From: Planctomycetota bacterium
GTDB lineage: Bacteria; Planctomycetota; SZUA-567; H5-PLA8
DNA: 64,000 nucleotides
Reading direction: 5' to 3'
NCBI GenBank assembly: GCA_027493525.1
Contig: JAOSKN010000001.1
Location: forward strand, 496,001 to 560,000
Numbering within the stretch: position 1 is the stretch's first letter; each line of letters begins with the position of its first letter. Below, piece after piece: positions 23,711 to 32,470 of this stretch. The notes under the pieces are model-generated. The model made no database searches and had not been told where the DNA came from. It saw only the letters and a list, made by a program, of their open reading frames with translations. Position numbers and translations under genes: made by a program.

Positions 23711-24958
23711 ATGCAGGACGTCGCTTTCCGGCTCCCACGGGCGGCGAAGAACGCAGATGAGGCCCCCCTTCTCCACAGCTACCTGCTCTGGCGCTCCAGC
23801 GTACCGCCCGATGCCAACACGCTGGCCAAGCGCCGGTACACCATCGCCGCCTCGCTGCTGCCGGCGCTGATGGTGGGGGTCTTCTTTTTCGGCTGGTATG
23901 CGGGGCTGGTTGTCCTGGCGGCCTGCCTGAGCGGGCTGCTGACGGACCTGGTCGCCTGCCGCCTCAACGGGCGCTTTATTTTCAACAACCCGCTGGGCCC
24001 GCAGGACGGGACGTGGCTGGCGACGGGCCTGATCGTGGGCCTGCTGATGCCGCCCGCCGCGCCGCTCTGGGCGCCCATCTGCGCGGGCATCGTGGCGATC
24101 CTGGTCGGCAAGCATTGGCTCAGCGTCGACGGGATGCCGCTCCTCCAGCCGGCTGCCGTGGCGCTGCTGGCGCTGCACGTGCTCCCGCCGTTCATGGGCG
24201 CGATGCACCCGCGCGACGAAGCCGGCAAACCGGCCTGGCCGGTGCTGGTCCGCCCGCTCACCAAGCCCGCCGAAGGGGAGGATTCCATCGGCCGGCACGC
24301 GCGCGATTTCCTGGGCGGCGACGTGCGCAAGGCGATTTCAAAGCAAGAGTACGATGAGCAGCTCTTCACCGCCAACCGCCAGCCGCTGACCTCCGAAGGG
24401 CATGCCGTGGAGGCCGTCTACGGCCCGCGACCGCTGGACTGCGTGCAGGAGCATCCCAAGGAAGACCTCGAGGCGCTCTCGAGTCCGCACTACTACGACC
24501 GCCTGAGCATGCTGCTCGGCGGGAACCCCGGAGCGATCGGAACGTCCCAGGCGCTGGCGCTCCTGGCCGGCATCCTGCTCTGCGTCTTCACCGGGGTGGC
24601 GTCCTGGATCCTGCCGGTGGCCGGGCTCGTGACGCTGGGCGCGCTGCTCTGGCTCTTCGGCTCCCCCAACGTGACGTTCCATCTGCTCAGCGGCTACACG
24701 CTGCTGGGCCTGTGGTATCTGGCCGCCAGCCCCACGACCTGCCCGCGCTCGAAGCGCGGCATGCTGCTGGCCGGCATCACGGTGGGGATCCTGGAGGCGG
24801 TCCTGCGGGGCTTCCTGGGCTTCGCCGAGGCGACGTTCCTCAGCGCGATCGTGGTCCAGGGGCTCGCGATCGTCTACGACCAGTACCTGGCCCCGCCCAA
24901 GGAAGTCCTCACCCGCAGCGACTCGGGCTTCGGCCTGGGTTCGATCCGCGGGTACTGA
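23711..24958 (+). CDS. RnfD/NqrB-family membrane protein, orphan
   Basis: 415-residue polytopic membrane protein. LGPQDGTWLATGLIVGLLMPP, GNPGAIGTSQALALLAG and HLLSGYTLLGLWYLAASPTTCP match the RnfD/NqrB family of ion-pumping flavoprotein complexes. In those proteins an FMN is attached to Thr in an S-(G/S)-A-T motif just before the GNIPGSIG segment; here the corresponding stretch is YDRLSMLLGGNPGAIG and lacks that threonine. A hydrophilic insert at about 180-250 is also unusual. No other rnf or nqr gene is in the window. It starts 15 bp after the preceding gene. Electron transfer therefore cannot be assumed. Confidence 0.7.
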   Translation: MQDVAFRLPRAAKNADEAPLLHSYLLWRSSVPPDANTLAKRRYTIAASLLPALMVGVFFFGWYAGLVVLAACLSGLLTDLVACRLNGRFIFNNPLGPQDGTWLATGLIVGLLMPPAAPLWAPICAGIVAILVGKHWLSVDGMPLLQPAAVALLALHVLPPFMGAMHPRDEAGKPAWPVLVRPLTKPAEGEDSIGRHARDFLGGDVRKAISKQEYDEQLFTANRQPLTSEGHAVEAVYGPRPLDCVQEHPKEDLEALSSPHYYDRLSMLLGGNPGAIGTSQALALLAGILLCVFTGVASWILPVAGLVTLGALLWLFGSPNVTFHLLSGYTLLGLWYLAASPTTCPRSKRGMLLAGITVGILEAVLRGFLGFAEATFLSAIVVQGLAIVYDQYLAPPKEVLTRSDSGFGLGSIRGY

Positions 24959-24966
24959 ACGCCGCG

Positions 24967-26490
24967 TCAGTCTTCCAATTCGACGGTATAGCGCACCAGC
25001 GGTGGCGAGCGCCCATGCACGGGCATTTCGGCGTTGGCAAATATGGCGTCGATGTTGCAGCGCTCGGGCAGGTTGATCTTCCCGGTCTGCGGATCGTAGT
25101 CCCAGGCCCCGCCCAGGGGGTTCTTCGTGCAGTCGAGTTCCTGGCCGATGGCGTCGAGGATCACGAAAGACGCCTCGTTATCCGCGCTGAAGTAACCCTT
25201 GCACCAGCGCGAGAGTTCCGCAAGGTCGCGCGGCGGCCGCCCGACGTGATGGGCGAAGACGTTGATCAGCGTATGCACGACGGTCGAGACCTGGACGGCG
25301 CGGAGGCAGCGCACGCCATCGGAATAGACTTTGCCGTCGGCCTTATCGATCAGAATGCGGTACCCGTACGCGTCCAGGGCATGCCCTTTTTCCTTCACCA
25401 GCGCGGCCAGATAAGGCGGGTCGCCGCCGGCGCGCGCGCGGTAGCGGTCGAGGAGTTCCTGGAAGCGCTCCACGCGGACGTGGGACTCGGCGTTGAGCCA
25501 CTGGCGGGCGGCGCCGTCGCGGAGGGCCTGCATGGCGTCGGGGTCGTTGGCCACCTTCCAGAGGTATTCGGCGGCAATCTCGTGCTCTTCGCCTTCCTGC
25601 CGCAGGCGCCCGATCAAATCCTCCAGTTCCTTGCGCATTTCGACGGGGATCGACTCGTGCCGGAGGGCCGCGGTAAAGTAGTCGGCGGCGCGCGTCGAGT
25701 AATCCTTGAGCATCTCCTGGCGCGCGGGAGGCACGACGAAGAGCCGCCCGGCTTCGACGGACAGCACCCAGTCTTCCGGGTTGAGCGTGATGGCGCGCCG
25801 AAAGAAGCACTCGGCGCGGTAGCGGTCGGGATCGAGGGCCGAGAGCAGCTTGCCCGCTCGGGCGTGAATCGCGGTCCACTGCGGGTCGAGGTCCAGGGTG
25901 GTATTGTAGAAGCGGTACATCAGGTCGAATTTCTGCCCGCGGCGGAAGGGGCTGGAGATGTACTGCAGGCTGGTCAGCCACATGTAATCGGCAGCCAGGG
26001 CGGTATTGCCGAAGGAGAGATAGCGCAGCGCTTCGCCCTTGGGCAGGTAGAGGTACTGGGACTGGAGCATCTCTTCGCGCGCCTGCGGGCCGCGCCGCTC
26101 GGCCTCGCGCAGGTCGCGCTCCATCCGCACGAAGCGGTCCTCGACGAAGCCGCGGTCGCGGTCCACCGTGAGCTGGTGGCTGACCGCGCAAAGCAGGAGC
26201 AGGCCCGCCAGGGCGCAGGCGCCTGCATGCGAGCGTTCCAGGCGCAGGGCGCCTGCGGCCGAAAGGTCCTCGGTCTCCTCGCGCCAGCCTTTGCGCGTCA
26301 GCACCCGCCCGCGCCGCCAGAAGACGCAGAGGAGCAGCAGGAGCGCGAAGGCCGCGAACAGGGCGAACCAGGCCGTGTAGCTCCAGGCCTCCACGTTCGC
26401 GTACCACGCGGCGCGTTCCAGGCGCGCCAGGCGGTCCAGGATCTCCTGGCGCGCCTGGTCGCGGTAAAACTGCTGGAGGCCCTGATCCAC
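24967..26490 (-). CDS. Membrane-anchored TPR-like protein of an ABC exporter operon
   Basis: 507-residue protein, unknown function. Two membrane helices (about residues 35-55 and 90-110) frame a short cytoplasmic loop. The rest is helical, with TPR-like repeats (FRRAITLNPEDWVLSVEAGRL, DLDPQWTAIHARAGKLLSAL), and a C-terminal domain ends in YDPQTGKINLPERCN. The GTG at 26490 (VDQGLQQFYRDQ) is chosen because the frame before it overlaps the permease gene; GGGAG lies upstream. It is 19 bp downstream of the ABC-2 permease and probably works with it. Confidence 0.7.
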   Translation of the reverse strand: MDQGLQQFYRDQARQEILDRLARLERAAWYANVEAWSYTAWFALFAAFALLLLLCVFWRRGRVLTRKGWREETEDLSAAGALRLERSHAGACALAGLLLLCAVSHQLTVDRDRGFVEDRFVRMERDLREAERRGPQAREEMLQSQYLYLPKGEALRYLSFGNTALAADYMWLTSLQYISSPFRRGQKFDLMYRFYNTTLDLDPQWTAIHARAGKLLSALDPDRYRAECFFRRAITLNPEDWVLSVEAGRLFVVPPARQEMLKDYSTRAADYFTAALRHESIPVEMRKELEDLIGRLRQEGEEHEIAAEYLWKVANDPDAMQALRDGAARQWLNAESHVRVERFQELLDRYRARAGGDPPYLAALVKEKGHALDAYGYRILIDKADGKVYSDGVRCLRAVQVSTVVHTLINVFAHHVGRPPRDLAELSRWCKGYFSADNEASFVILDAIGQELDCTKNPLGGAWDYDPQTGKINLPERCNIDAIFANAEMPVHGRSPPLVRYTVELED

Positions 26491-26509
26491 GCGAACGCTC
26501 CCGCCCCGC

Positions 26510-27295
26510 TCAGAAGTTCCTGCGGCGGAACACCAGGGCCGCCGCCAGCAGCACCGCCGCCGTGTACGCGCCGCCGTAGACGACAATCGAAAGCATCTGC
26601 TCGGGCGGAATCGCCCAACCTGAGCCGCGCGCCGCCGCGTGCACGGCCTGGGCCCGCACGTTGAAGTTGTCCAGGTTCGGCATCAGGAAATAAAAGAGCT
26701 TCAGCGCCAGCTTCATCCCCGGCGCCTGATCCTGAATGAGGTTGCCCAGGTCCACGATCCACTTGGTGAGCTGGCCCACGCCAAAGATCATGAAGGTGAA
26801 GACCGCCGAAAGGACCGGCGTGCTGGCGGAACTGAAGAAGATCGCCAACGCCGTCACCAGCATCATCTCGCAGAAGATCAGGAAGAGCGCCTGGAGGATC
26901 GCGCCCGTGACCGGCGCGCCCATGAGCTTGAGGTAGGCCAGGAAGACCGCCGAGAGCGCGGCCAGGATCACCAGGGAGGTCAGCAGCAGGCCGCAGTATT
27001 TGCCCAGCAGGAACTCCCAGCGCCGGATGGGCCGGGAGAGGATCGTATACAGCGTGCGCTTGTCGATCTCCTTATAGATCATCTGCGTGCCGATGAAGAT
27101 CGAGATCAGGGCGACGAAGAGCCAGATCGCCGCGAGCCCCAGGTCGGTCATGATCTTCAGTTCGCCGCCGTAGCTGATCCAGCCGACGGCGCGCGAGACG
27201 AAGATCAGGATCAACCCGAAGACCGCGAGCACATAGAGAATCTTGTCGCGCACGGCTTCGCGAAAGGTGTTCACGGCGATGGCCCAGACGTTCAT
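26510..27295 (-). CDS. ABC-2 type transporter permease
   Basis: 261-residue inner-membrane permease with six hydrophobic segments. The N-terminal MNVWAIAVNTFREAVRDKIL and the KEIDKRTLYTILSRPIRRWEF stretch are typical of the ABC-2 permeases of the NosY/GldF type. Its ATG overlaps the stop of the ATPase gene by four bases (ATGA), so the two subunits are made in step. The substrate is unknown. Confidence 0.88.
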   Translation of the reverse strand: MNVWAIAVNTFREAVRDKILYVLAVFGLILIFVSRAVGWISYGGELKIMTDLGLAAIWLFVALISIFIGTQMIYKEIDKRTLYTILSRPIRRWEFLLGKYCGLLLTSLVILAALSAVFLAYLKLMGAPVTGAILQALFLIFCEMMLVTALAIFFSSASTPVLSAVFTFMIFGVGQLTKWIVDLGNLIQDQAPGMKLALKLFYFLMPNLDNFNVRAQAVHAAARGSGWAIPPEQMLSIVVYGGAYTAAVLLAAALVFRRRNF

Positions 27296-28326
27296 GCGCC
27301 GAGCCCCCCGCGGGGTCCCGGGGCGCTCGCGGCTTCGGGCGCGGCCGAGCCTTCCTCCGCGCCCGCGAGCCGCGCGACGTCGCCTTCCCGAGTGACCCGG
27401 ATGAAATACTCCTCGAGCGATTCGTGATGCGGCACGAGCCTGCGCAACGTCCCGCCGCCCCGCTCGATCGCCTCCTTGGCCTTCAGCGCCAGGTCCTCGC
27501 TCTCGAGGAGCAGGTGGTAGAGTTCCCCGTCGTGCCAGGCGCGGCGCGCGAGCTTCGCGGCCTCGTGCAGCCCCTCCTTCGGCACCCCGGACGCGCTCAT
27601 TTGAACCTCCAGCACGCGCTGCCCCAGCAGCTTGGGCAGGCGCCCTTCGGCGACCTTGCGGCCCTCGTGCAGGATGCAGACCCGGTCGCAGATGTCGGCG
27701 ACGTCGGAGAGGATGTGCGAGCTGAAGAAGACCGTGCAGCCGGCGTCGCGGAGCGCGAGGATCTCATTGCGGATGTCGCGGCGCCCGAGCGGGTCGAGCC
27801 CCGACATGGGCTCGTCGAGCAGCACCAGCGGCGGCTGGTTCAGGATCGCCTGGGCCAGGCCGAGGCGCTGGCGCATGCCCTTCGAGAAGTCGCGCATCGA
27901 GCCGTCCTTCGCGTGGCCCAGCCCGAAACGCTCGAGGAGGTACTCGCCGCGGCGGCGCCGTTCGGCCCGCGGCATGCCCGCGAGGCGGCCGTAGAAGTCG
28001 AGGGTCTCGCGCGCGGTAAGGTATTCGTAGAAGTAGGGGTTTTCGGGCATGAACCCGACCTTGGCCCGGCTGGCGCTCTCGCGGATGTCCGTGCCGAAGA
28101 TCCAGGCCCGGCCGGCGGTGGGCATCTGCAGGCCGACGAGGGTCTTGAGCGTCGTGGTCTTGCCCGCGCCGTTCTGCCCGAGAAAGCCGTAGATGCTGCC
28201 CTTGGGGACTTCCAGGTCCAGGCCGTGCAGCGCCAGCTTGCGGCGCTGAAACAGGCCCGGATGGTAGACCATGCGCAGGCCCTCGATCCTGAGCGCCGGC
28301 ACGCCTTGCGTGATCGTCTCGGCCAC
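27292..28326 (-). CDS. ABC transporter ATP-binding protein
   Basis: 344-residue ATPase partner of the following permease. Walker A is GQNGAGKTT, the signature is FSKGMRQRLGLAQAI, and Walker B is PLVLLDEPMSGLDPLGRRD. A C-terminal extension of about 100 residues (EVQMSASGVPKEGLH onward) is typical of exporters of the CcmA/NatA type. I take the GTG at 28326 (VAETITQG) with GGGAGAG upstream rather than the longer frame, whose N-terminus is low-complexity Arg-rich sequence. Confidence 0.9.
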   Translation of the reverse strand: MAETITQGVPALRIEGLRMVYHPGLFQRRKLALHGLDLEVPKGSIYGFLGQNGAGKTTTLKTLVGLQMPTAGRAWIFGTDIRESASRAKVGFMPENPYFYEYLTARETLDFYGRLAGMPRAERRRRGEYLLERFGLGHAKDGSMRDFSKGMRQRLGLAQAILNQPPLVLLDEPMSGLDPLGRRDIRNEILALRDAGCTVFFSSHILSDVADICDRVCILHEGRKVAEGRLPKLLGQRVLEVQMSASGVPKEGLHEAAKLARRAWHDGELYHLLLESEDLALKAKEAIERGGGTLRRLVPHHESLEEYFIRVTREGDVARLAGAEEGSAAPEAASAPGPRGGLGA

Positions 28327-28445
28327 GCCGAATGCTCTCCCGCCTTGCCCCCTCCGAAGACGCGCAAAGAAGAGCGCCCTTCGACGCGCGCTATTGTACC
28401 CGATGCGCGGGCCCACGCGACCCGCGGGCGCGTAAGGCGGCCGTA

Positions 28446-28478
28446 AAATGAAAACGGACGGCGCTGAGCCGTCCGTTT
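28446..28478 (-). terminator. Intrinsic terminator of the 28510-29179 gene
   Basis: Perfect 11-bp stem AAACGGACGGC / GCCGTCCGTTT with a five-base loop, 32 bp after the stop codon on the minus strand, followed by TTTTCATTTT. This is the clearest Rho-independent terminator in the window. It separates the secreted protein gene from the ABC operon. Confidence 0.88.
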
Positions 28479-28509
28479 CGGGACTGGTGAGGGGGACCCT
28501 GGCCCCGGA

Positions 28510-29179
28510 TCAGAGATCCTTGTTGCGGACCAGTTTTCCGGTGTCGTCGTCCAGCACGTCGATCGTGAAGAGCCCTAATGCGAAGTCCACCGCTTGCATG
28601 GGCCTGACGTTCACGTCCACCAGGATGCCCGCGTGAACCGTGAACCCGATCCCCGTGAAGGAGCGGTCTTTGTCGCCGCCGTACACTTCGGCCGTGTCCA
28701 AATCCATGTCGTCGGAGCGGATGGACTCGACCCAGCCCGCGATTCGTTCGCGCTCGACCTTCTGGTAGTACAGCAGGCTCACGCCGATCTCCGTCCGCTT
28801 CTCGCGCCAGACGCCCGCGCTGCGGCCGCGGAAACCCACGCGCCAGGAGTCCGACCAGCCGCCGATCGCTTGAGCCAACTTCGTGGCCCGCACGTGAACC
28901 AGCACCCCGGGCCCCGCGCCCAGCGAGAAGTCCACGATGTCCATCAAGTCCCACCAGCGATTGATGAAGTAGTCGCCGAACATCGCCCCCATGTTCTGGC
29001 GCTTCGTCCTTGGGGCTCGCGTGGCTCACGCCCGCCTGGCTGGCCAGGCCGCCCGCGTTCGTGCCGCCCACGCCAGGAGCGCCGGAACTGGAGCTGCTGC
29101 TGGAAGACCCCTGCGCAAATGCCTGGCTCGAAACAAAAACCAGGACCAGCAGGGCCAACGGAATAGGCTTACCGCGCAT
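28510..29179 (-). CDS. Secreted protein, unknown (frameshifted near 29010)
   Basis: About 222 residues. A signal peptide (MRGKPIPLALLVLVFVSSQAFAQ) is followed by a run of eight serines and a Gly-rich linker. The mature domain begins NMGAMFGDYFINRWWDLMDI and ends DVLDDDTGKLVRNKDL; alternating hydrophobic residues suggest a beta-rich, perhaps outer-membrane, fold. The signal peptide and the mature domain are in different frames; removing one base in CCCCAAGG at about 29010-29014 joins them as SPRTKRQNMG. It has its own strong terminator, so it is probably a single-gene unit. Confidence 0.72.
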
Positions 29180-29366
29180 GGTAGCGCTCCCTCGAGACCT
29201 TGGCTCAATCGGGCACACCGTATGGACTTGCACTTGAGCTTGGCCCTTAGCTTCCATTTTTCCTAAGGTCTTGTCAACATGGAATTTTCGCGAGCCGCGC
29301 CGCTACGCCGGGATTCTGATCCGTCCTCTGTCCCTTGCGCCAATCCAGGCTCCAACTCCTTTCATT

Positions 29367-30410
29367 TCATGCGGTTGCATCTTCGCCGGCCTGGCAGCCC
29401 AGCTCAACCAACCACTCCACGGGCATCCGAGCCATGGCGGCGGCGACTTCCGGCGCAATAACCTTGTGCGGGACCTCGTAATGCCCGTGCGAAATGACGC
29501 AGGTGACCGAGTCCGGGTTGCGCAGCGCGTTGGCAACCGAAAACTGCCCGGGCGGTATCACCGCAGGATCGAAGAGCGCCACGCTGGCCATGACAGGGCA
29601 CGTTATAAAGGTCGCGGCGGTGGAGGCATCGTAGTAACGCAGCACCTCGATGACTCCCGGGCGCTTGAGGCCGTATAGACGCACGGATTCGCCGGAACCC
29701 GAACACGGGAAGCGTAGCCGGATCGGGTGGTGCCCGAACGTTGGAACGCCCAGGGTCGCGGCCTTGTACCTGCGATCCCAGGCCAGCATGAACGCGCCGA
29801 GCCCTCCGCCGAAGCTCCCGCCATCGTAAAACAGGCGCTCTTTCAGGTCCGGGAATAGCTCCTGGAGCACGCTCGCCGCATGCCAGAGCTGCGCCGTGCA
29901 GGCGCGCAGGATGTAGCGCTCTTTCGACTCGATGCCGCACAGGACGTGGCCCGAACTGAGGTTCGGGACCGCGGCGCATGCGGAGCGGTGGAAGCCGATC
30001 GCACACGGCTGCAAGACGGCGTAGCCGCGCAGCGCCCAACTCAGGTCGCACCCTTCCCGCCCGCCGTAGCCGTGCCCCTGGACGATCAGGCCGCGCGGCG
30101 CGTCCGAAGCGGGGCGCGCGAGCCAGCCGCCCGAACGGAAGCCGTCCCAGGTGTCGTATTCGAGTTCCTGGAGTTCGACGCCGCTGGGGGTCCGCTCCAG
30201 GGTCCGGCGTTCGACGCGGAGCCGGCCATCCAGTTCGCGCGCCCGCGCGTAGGTCTCGCGCCAGAAGGCCTCGTAATCGTCCGGCACGTCCGGAGGCGGC
30301 TCGATGGCCAGGAGCGCGGGCAGGTCGTAACCGCAGGTGGGATCGAACGGGAGCGAGTGCTCGACGACCAGCCGCTCGGGCACGGCCGGGTGCTTCTGTA
30401 CTTTGCGCAT
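29367..30410 (-). CDS. Acetyl xylan esterase family protein (CE7)
   Basis: 347-residue alpha/beta hydrolase of carbohydrate esterase family 7, which removes acetyl groups from xylan oligomers or cephalosporins. The nucleophile is S199 in YDGGSFGGG. The acid is D281 in CPVMASVALFDPAVIPPG, and H310 in SHGHYEVP completes the triad. The oxyanion region is QGHGYGGREG. Length and motif order match CE7. No signal peptide is seen, which fits an intracellular deacetylase acting on imported oligosaccharides. It lies 55 bp after the anti-sigma gene but its link to it is unclear. Confidence 0.87.
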   Translation of the reverse strand: MRKVQKHPAVPERLVVEHSLPFDPTCGYDLPALLAIEPPPDVPDDYEAFWRETYARARELDGRLRVERRTLERTPSGVELQELEYDTWDGFRSGGWLARPASDAPRGLIVQGHGYGGREGCDLSWALRGYAVLQPCAIGFHRSACAAVPNLSSGHVLCGIESKERYILRACTAQLWHAASVLQELFPDLKERLFYDGGSFGGGLGAFMLAWDRRYKAATLGVPTFGHHPIRLRFPCSGSGESVRLYGLKRPGVIEVLRYYDASTAATFITCPVMASVALFDPAVIPPGQFSVANALRNPDSVTCVISHGHYEVPHKVIAPEVAAAMARMPVEWLVELGCQAGEDATA

Positions 30411-30465
30411 GGGGGCACGCTACCGGAAGCGCGGCGCACGGCAACCGGAGCGCGGCGCGGCCGGA

Positions 30466-30921
30466 TCAGACGCGCGCGGAGGCGCCGGGCGCGGTGGTAT
30501 GAGGGCCGTTGGCGCGTGGCGCGCGCGGCGGGTGAGGATTCTCGGGCTGGATGTTGGCCGGCCCGATGGCGATCAGCACGCGGTCCACGAAGAGGTCGAG
30601 CTTCTCGGTGTTTCGTTCGCCGAGGAGATGGCTGAAGAAGACGCCGATGCGTTCGGAGGTGCGCGGCGCGGTGACCAGAACCAGCGCGGCGACGAGGACG
30701 ATCGCGGCGGCCGCGCGGGCGATCGGACTGGTGATCGGGCGCTGCCACCAGACGCGCGTAGGCGCCTTAGGCTCGGCGGAGCCGGGCTGGCGCGAACCTT
30801 CCGCGCGCACGCGCGCGACGGTGCGGGCGGTGAGGTCCGCCGGAGGGATCGGGCGCGGCAGGCGGCCGAGCGCCTCGCCCAGTTCGCGTTCCTGGGGGGT
30901 CAGTTCGTCTTCGCGCATCAT
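30466..30921 (-). CDS. Putative anti-sigma factor
   Basis: 151-residue single-pass membrane protein. The cytoplasmic part MMREDELTPQERELGEALGRL should bind the sigma factor; one membrane helix follows (ARAAAAIVLVAALVLVTAP, about 75-95), then a periplasmic tail rich in Pro and Ala. No zinc-binding HxxxCxxC motif is present. Its ATG overlaps the sigma stop by four bases (ATGATG), which is the main reason for the call. Family assignment is by context, not by sequence similarity. Confidence 0.72.
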   Translation of the reverse strand: MMREDELTPQERELGEALGRLPRPIPPADLTARTVARVRAEGSRQPGSAEPKAPTRVWWQRPITSPIARAAAAIVLVAALVLVTAPRTSERIGVFFSHLLGERNTEKLDLFVDRVLIAIGPANIQPENPHPPRAPRANGPHTTAPGASARV

Positions 30922-31529
30922 GGTTCCAGAATCCCCTTCAACCGCGTCAGCGCGCCATGCAGGCGGCTCTTTACGGTTCCCAGCGGCACAGTCAGGGCGT
31001 CCGCGGCTTCGGCCAGCGTCAAGCCCTGGAAGAAATGCAGGAGTACGACCTCCCGCTCCTTCAGCGTCAGCTTCAAGAGCGAGGCGCGCACGCGCCAAGC
31101 CTCGTCGTTTCGTTCGGCGCTCTGGGCGGGCGTACGCTCGGGCGTTTCGACTTGCAGCGCCGCGCGTTCTTCCCCACTCTGGAGCGCTACCTCGTTAAGC
31201 ACCTTTCGCCTGCGCGCCTCGTCCCGAACCAAGTTCACCGCGATGCTCATCAGCCAGGTCCGAAAACTGCGCTGCGGATCGAAGGTCCGCGCCGCCCGCA
31301 CCGCCCGCAGGAAGGTCTCCTGGAACAGGTCGTCGGCCCGATTGACATCGCCTCCTGTCAGGTGCACCAGCAGCCCGTACAAGCCGCTCTCATGGCGTTT
31401 CACCAACTGGGTCAGGGCTCGGCCTTCGGGATCGCCTTCTCGCACCAGAAGAAAAAGTTCTTCGTCCGTGACGCCCGACTCGTCCGCCATGGCCTTGGGC
31501 GGCGCCGCACGGGTGCATTCGAGAGGCAT
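30918..31529 (-). CDS. ECF RNA polymerase sigma factor (RpoE-like)
   Basis: 203-residue sigma70-family factor of the extracytoplasmic type. Region 2 reads DDLFQETFLRAVRAARTFDP followed by SFRTWLMSIAVNLVRDEARRR. Region 4 is LLKLTLKEREVVLLHFFQGL followed by TLAEAADALTVPLGTVKSRLHGAL. The start at 31529 (MPLECTRA) follows GGAGGGGG closely; an ATG at 31490 is a weaker alternative. It is translationally coupled to the anti-sigma gene. The upstream 239 bp are AT-rich for this genome and contain the palindrome ATTCCTCAAGGAAT, but no recognisable autoregulated promoter. Confidence 0.92.
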   Translation of the reverse strand: MPLECTRAAPPKAMADESGVTDEELFLLVREGDPEGRALTQLVKRHESGLYGLLVHLTGGDVNRADDLFQETFLRAVRAARTFDPQRSFRTWLMSIAVNLVRDEARRRKVLNEVALQSGEERAALQVETPERTPAQSAERNDEAWRVRASLLKLTLKEREVVLLHFFQGLTLAEAADALTVPLGTVKSRLHGALTRLKGILEP

Positions 31530-31768
31530 TCCCCCTCCTTCGCCCTTCCTAGTATGTACGTTGGATAAGGCCAACGGTTCGCCCCCATTGCACAAGATGC
31601 CATATCGCTGCCACAGGGAATTCTAACTAGGTGCAGGCACCCAGGTCATCTTAATTCCTCAAGGAATCCTTAATTGACCTAACTCCCATGCATTCCAGAC
31701 GTTTGTGAGTTTTGTAGGACTTTGGGGTACTCGCATAAGCAGGATCAGCCTGGCTGAAATGGACGCAC

Positions 31769-32470
31769 CTACTTTTCAACCAGCTTGCCGTCCTGGAGTT
31801 CCAGGACGCGGCCCATCCGTTCGGCCAGCCCAGCGGAATGGGTGACCACGATCAGCGTCACTCCCGTTTCACGGTTAAGATCGGCCAGCAGGTCGGTCAA
31901 GCCTTCGGCGGTCGCGCGATCCAACGAACCCGTCGGCTCATCGGCCAGCAGCAGCTTGGGCTGGTTGATCAGCGCACGAACCACGGCTACGCGCTGGCGT
32001 TCGCCGCCGGAGAGCTGGCCCGGCCGGTGGTTGAGCCGGGCGCCCAGCCCGACCCGTTCGAGCAGGTCGCGCGCGCGCGCCTCGGCCTGCGCGTCGGGAC
32101 CCGGGCCTTCGGCCAGGGTGGGCACCAGGACGTTCTCGAGGACCGTGCACTGCGGGAGCAAGTGGTGCGCCTGGAAGACGAAGCCGATCTCGCGGTTGCG
32201 CAGGCGCGCGCGCTCGTCCTCGCTCAACGCGGCCAGGTCCCGCCCCGCCAGGAGCACCCGGCCGGAACTGGCGCGGTCGAGCGTGCCGACGATCTGCAGG
32301 AGCGTGCTCTTTCCGGAGCCCGAAGGACCCACGATCGCGACCGACTCGCCGCCGTTGAGCGTAAGCGTGACTTCTTTCAACACCGCGACGGGCGCGCCGC
32401 CTTCGGGCGCGGGATACGCTTTGACGACCCGCTCCAATTCGAGGATCGGGGCGCCGTTCCCGGTCGTCAT
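31769..32470 (-). CDS. LolD/MacB-type ABC ATP-binding protein
   Basis: 233-residue ATPase. Walker A is GPSGSGKST, the signature LSGGERQRVAVVRAL and Walker B LLLADEPTGSLD. These match the LolD/FtsE/MacB branch that powers lipoprotein release or efflux with a mechanotransmission-type permease. No such permease lies next to it. Its ATG overlaps the stop of the ligase gene by four bases, so it is the last gene of the long aromatic operon. A role in exporting the product is possible, or it may be a general LolD. Confidence 0.88.
   Translation of the reverse strand: MTTGNGAPILELERVVKAYPAPEGGAPVAVLKEVTLTLNGGESVAIVGPSGSGKSTLLQIVGTLDRASSGRVLLAGRDLAALSEDERARLRNREIGFVFQAHHLLPQCTVLENVLVPTLAEGPGPDAQAEARARDLLERVGLGARLNHRPGQLSGGERQRVAVVRALINQPKLLLADEPTGSLDRATAEGLTDLLADLNRETGVTLIVVTHSAGLAERMGRVLELQDGKLVEK

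Noticed and set aside
31530..31768. Autoregulated promoter of the ECF sigma factor
   Set aside because: The region is AT-rich and has a small palindrome, but no -35/-10 pair of ECF type could be matched convincingly.
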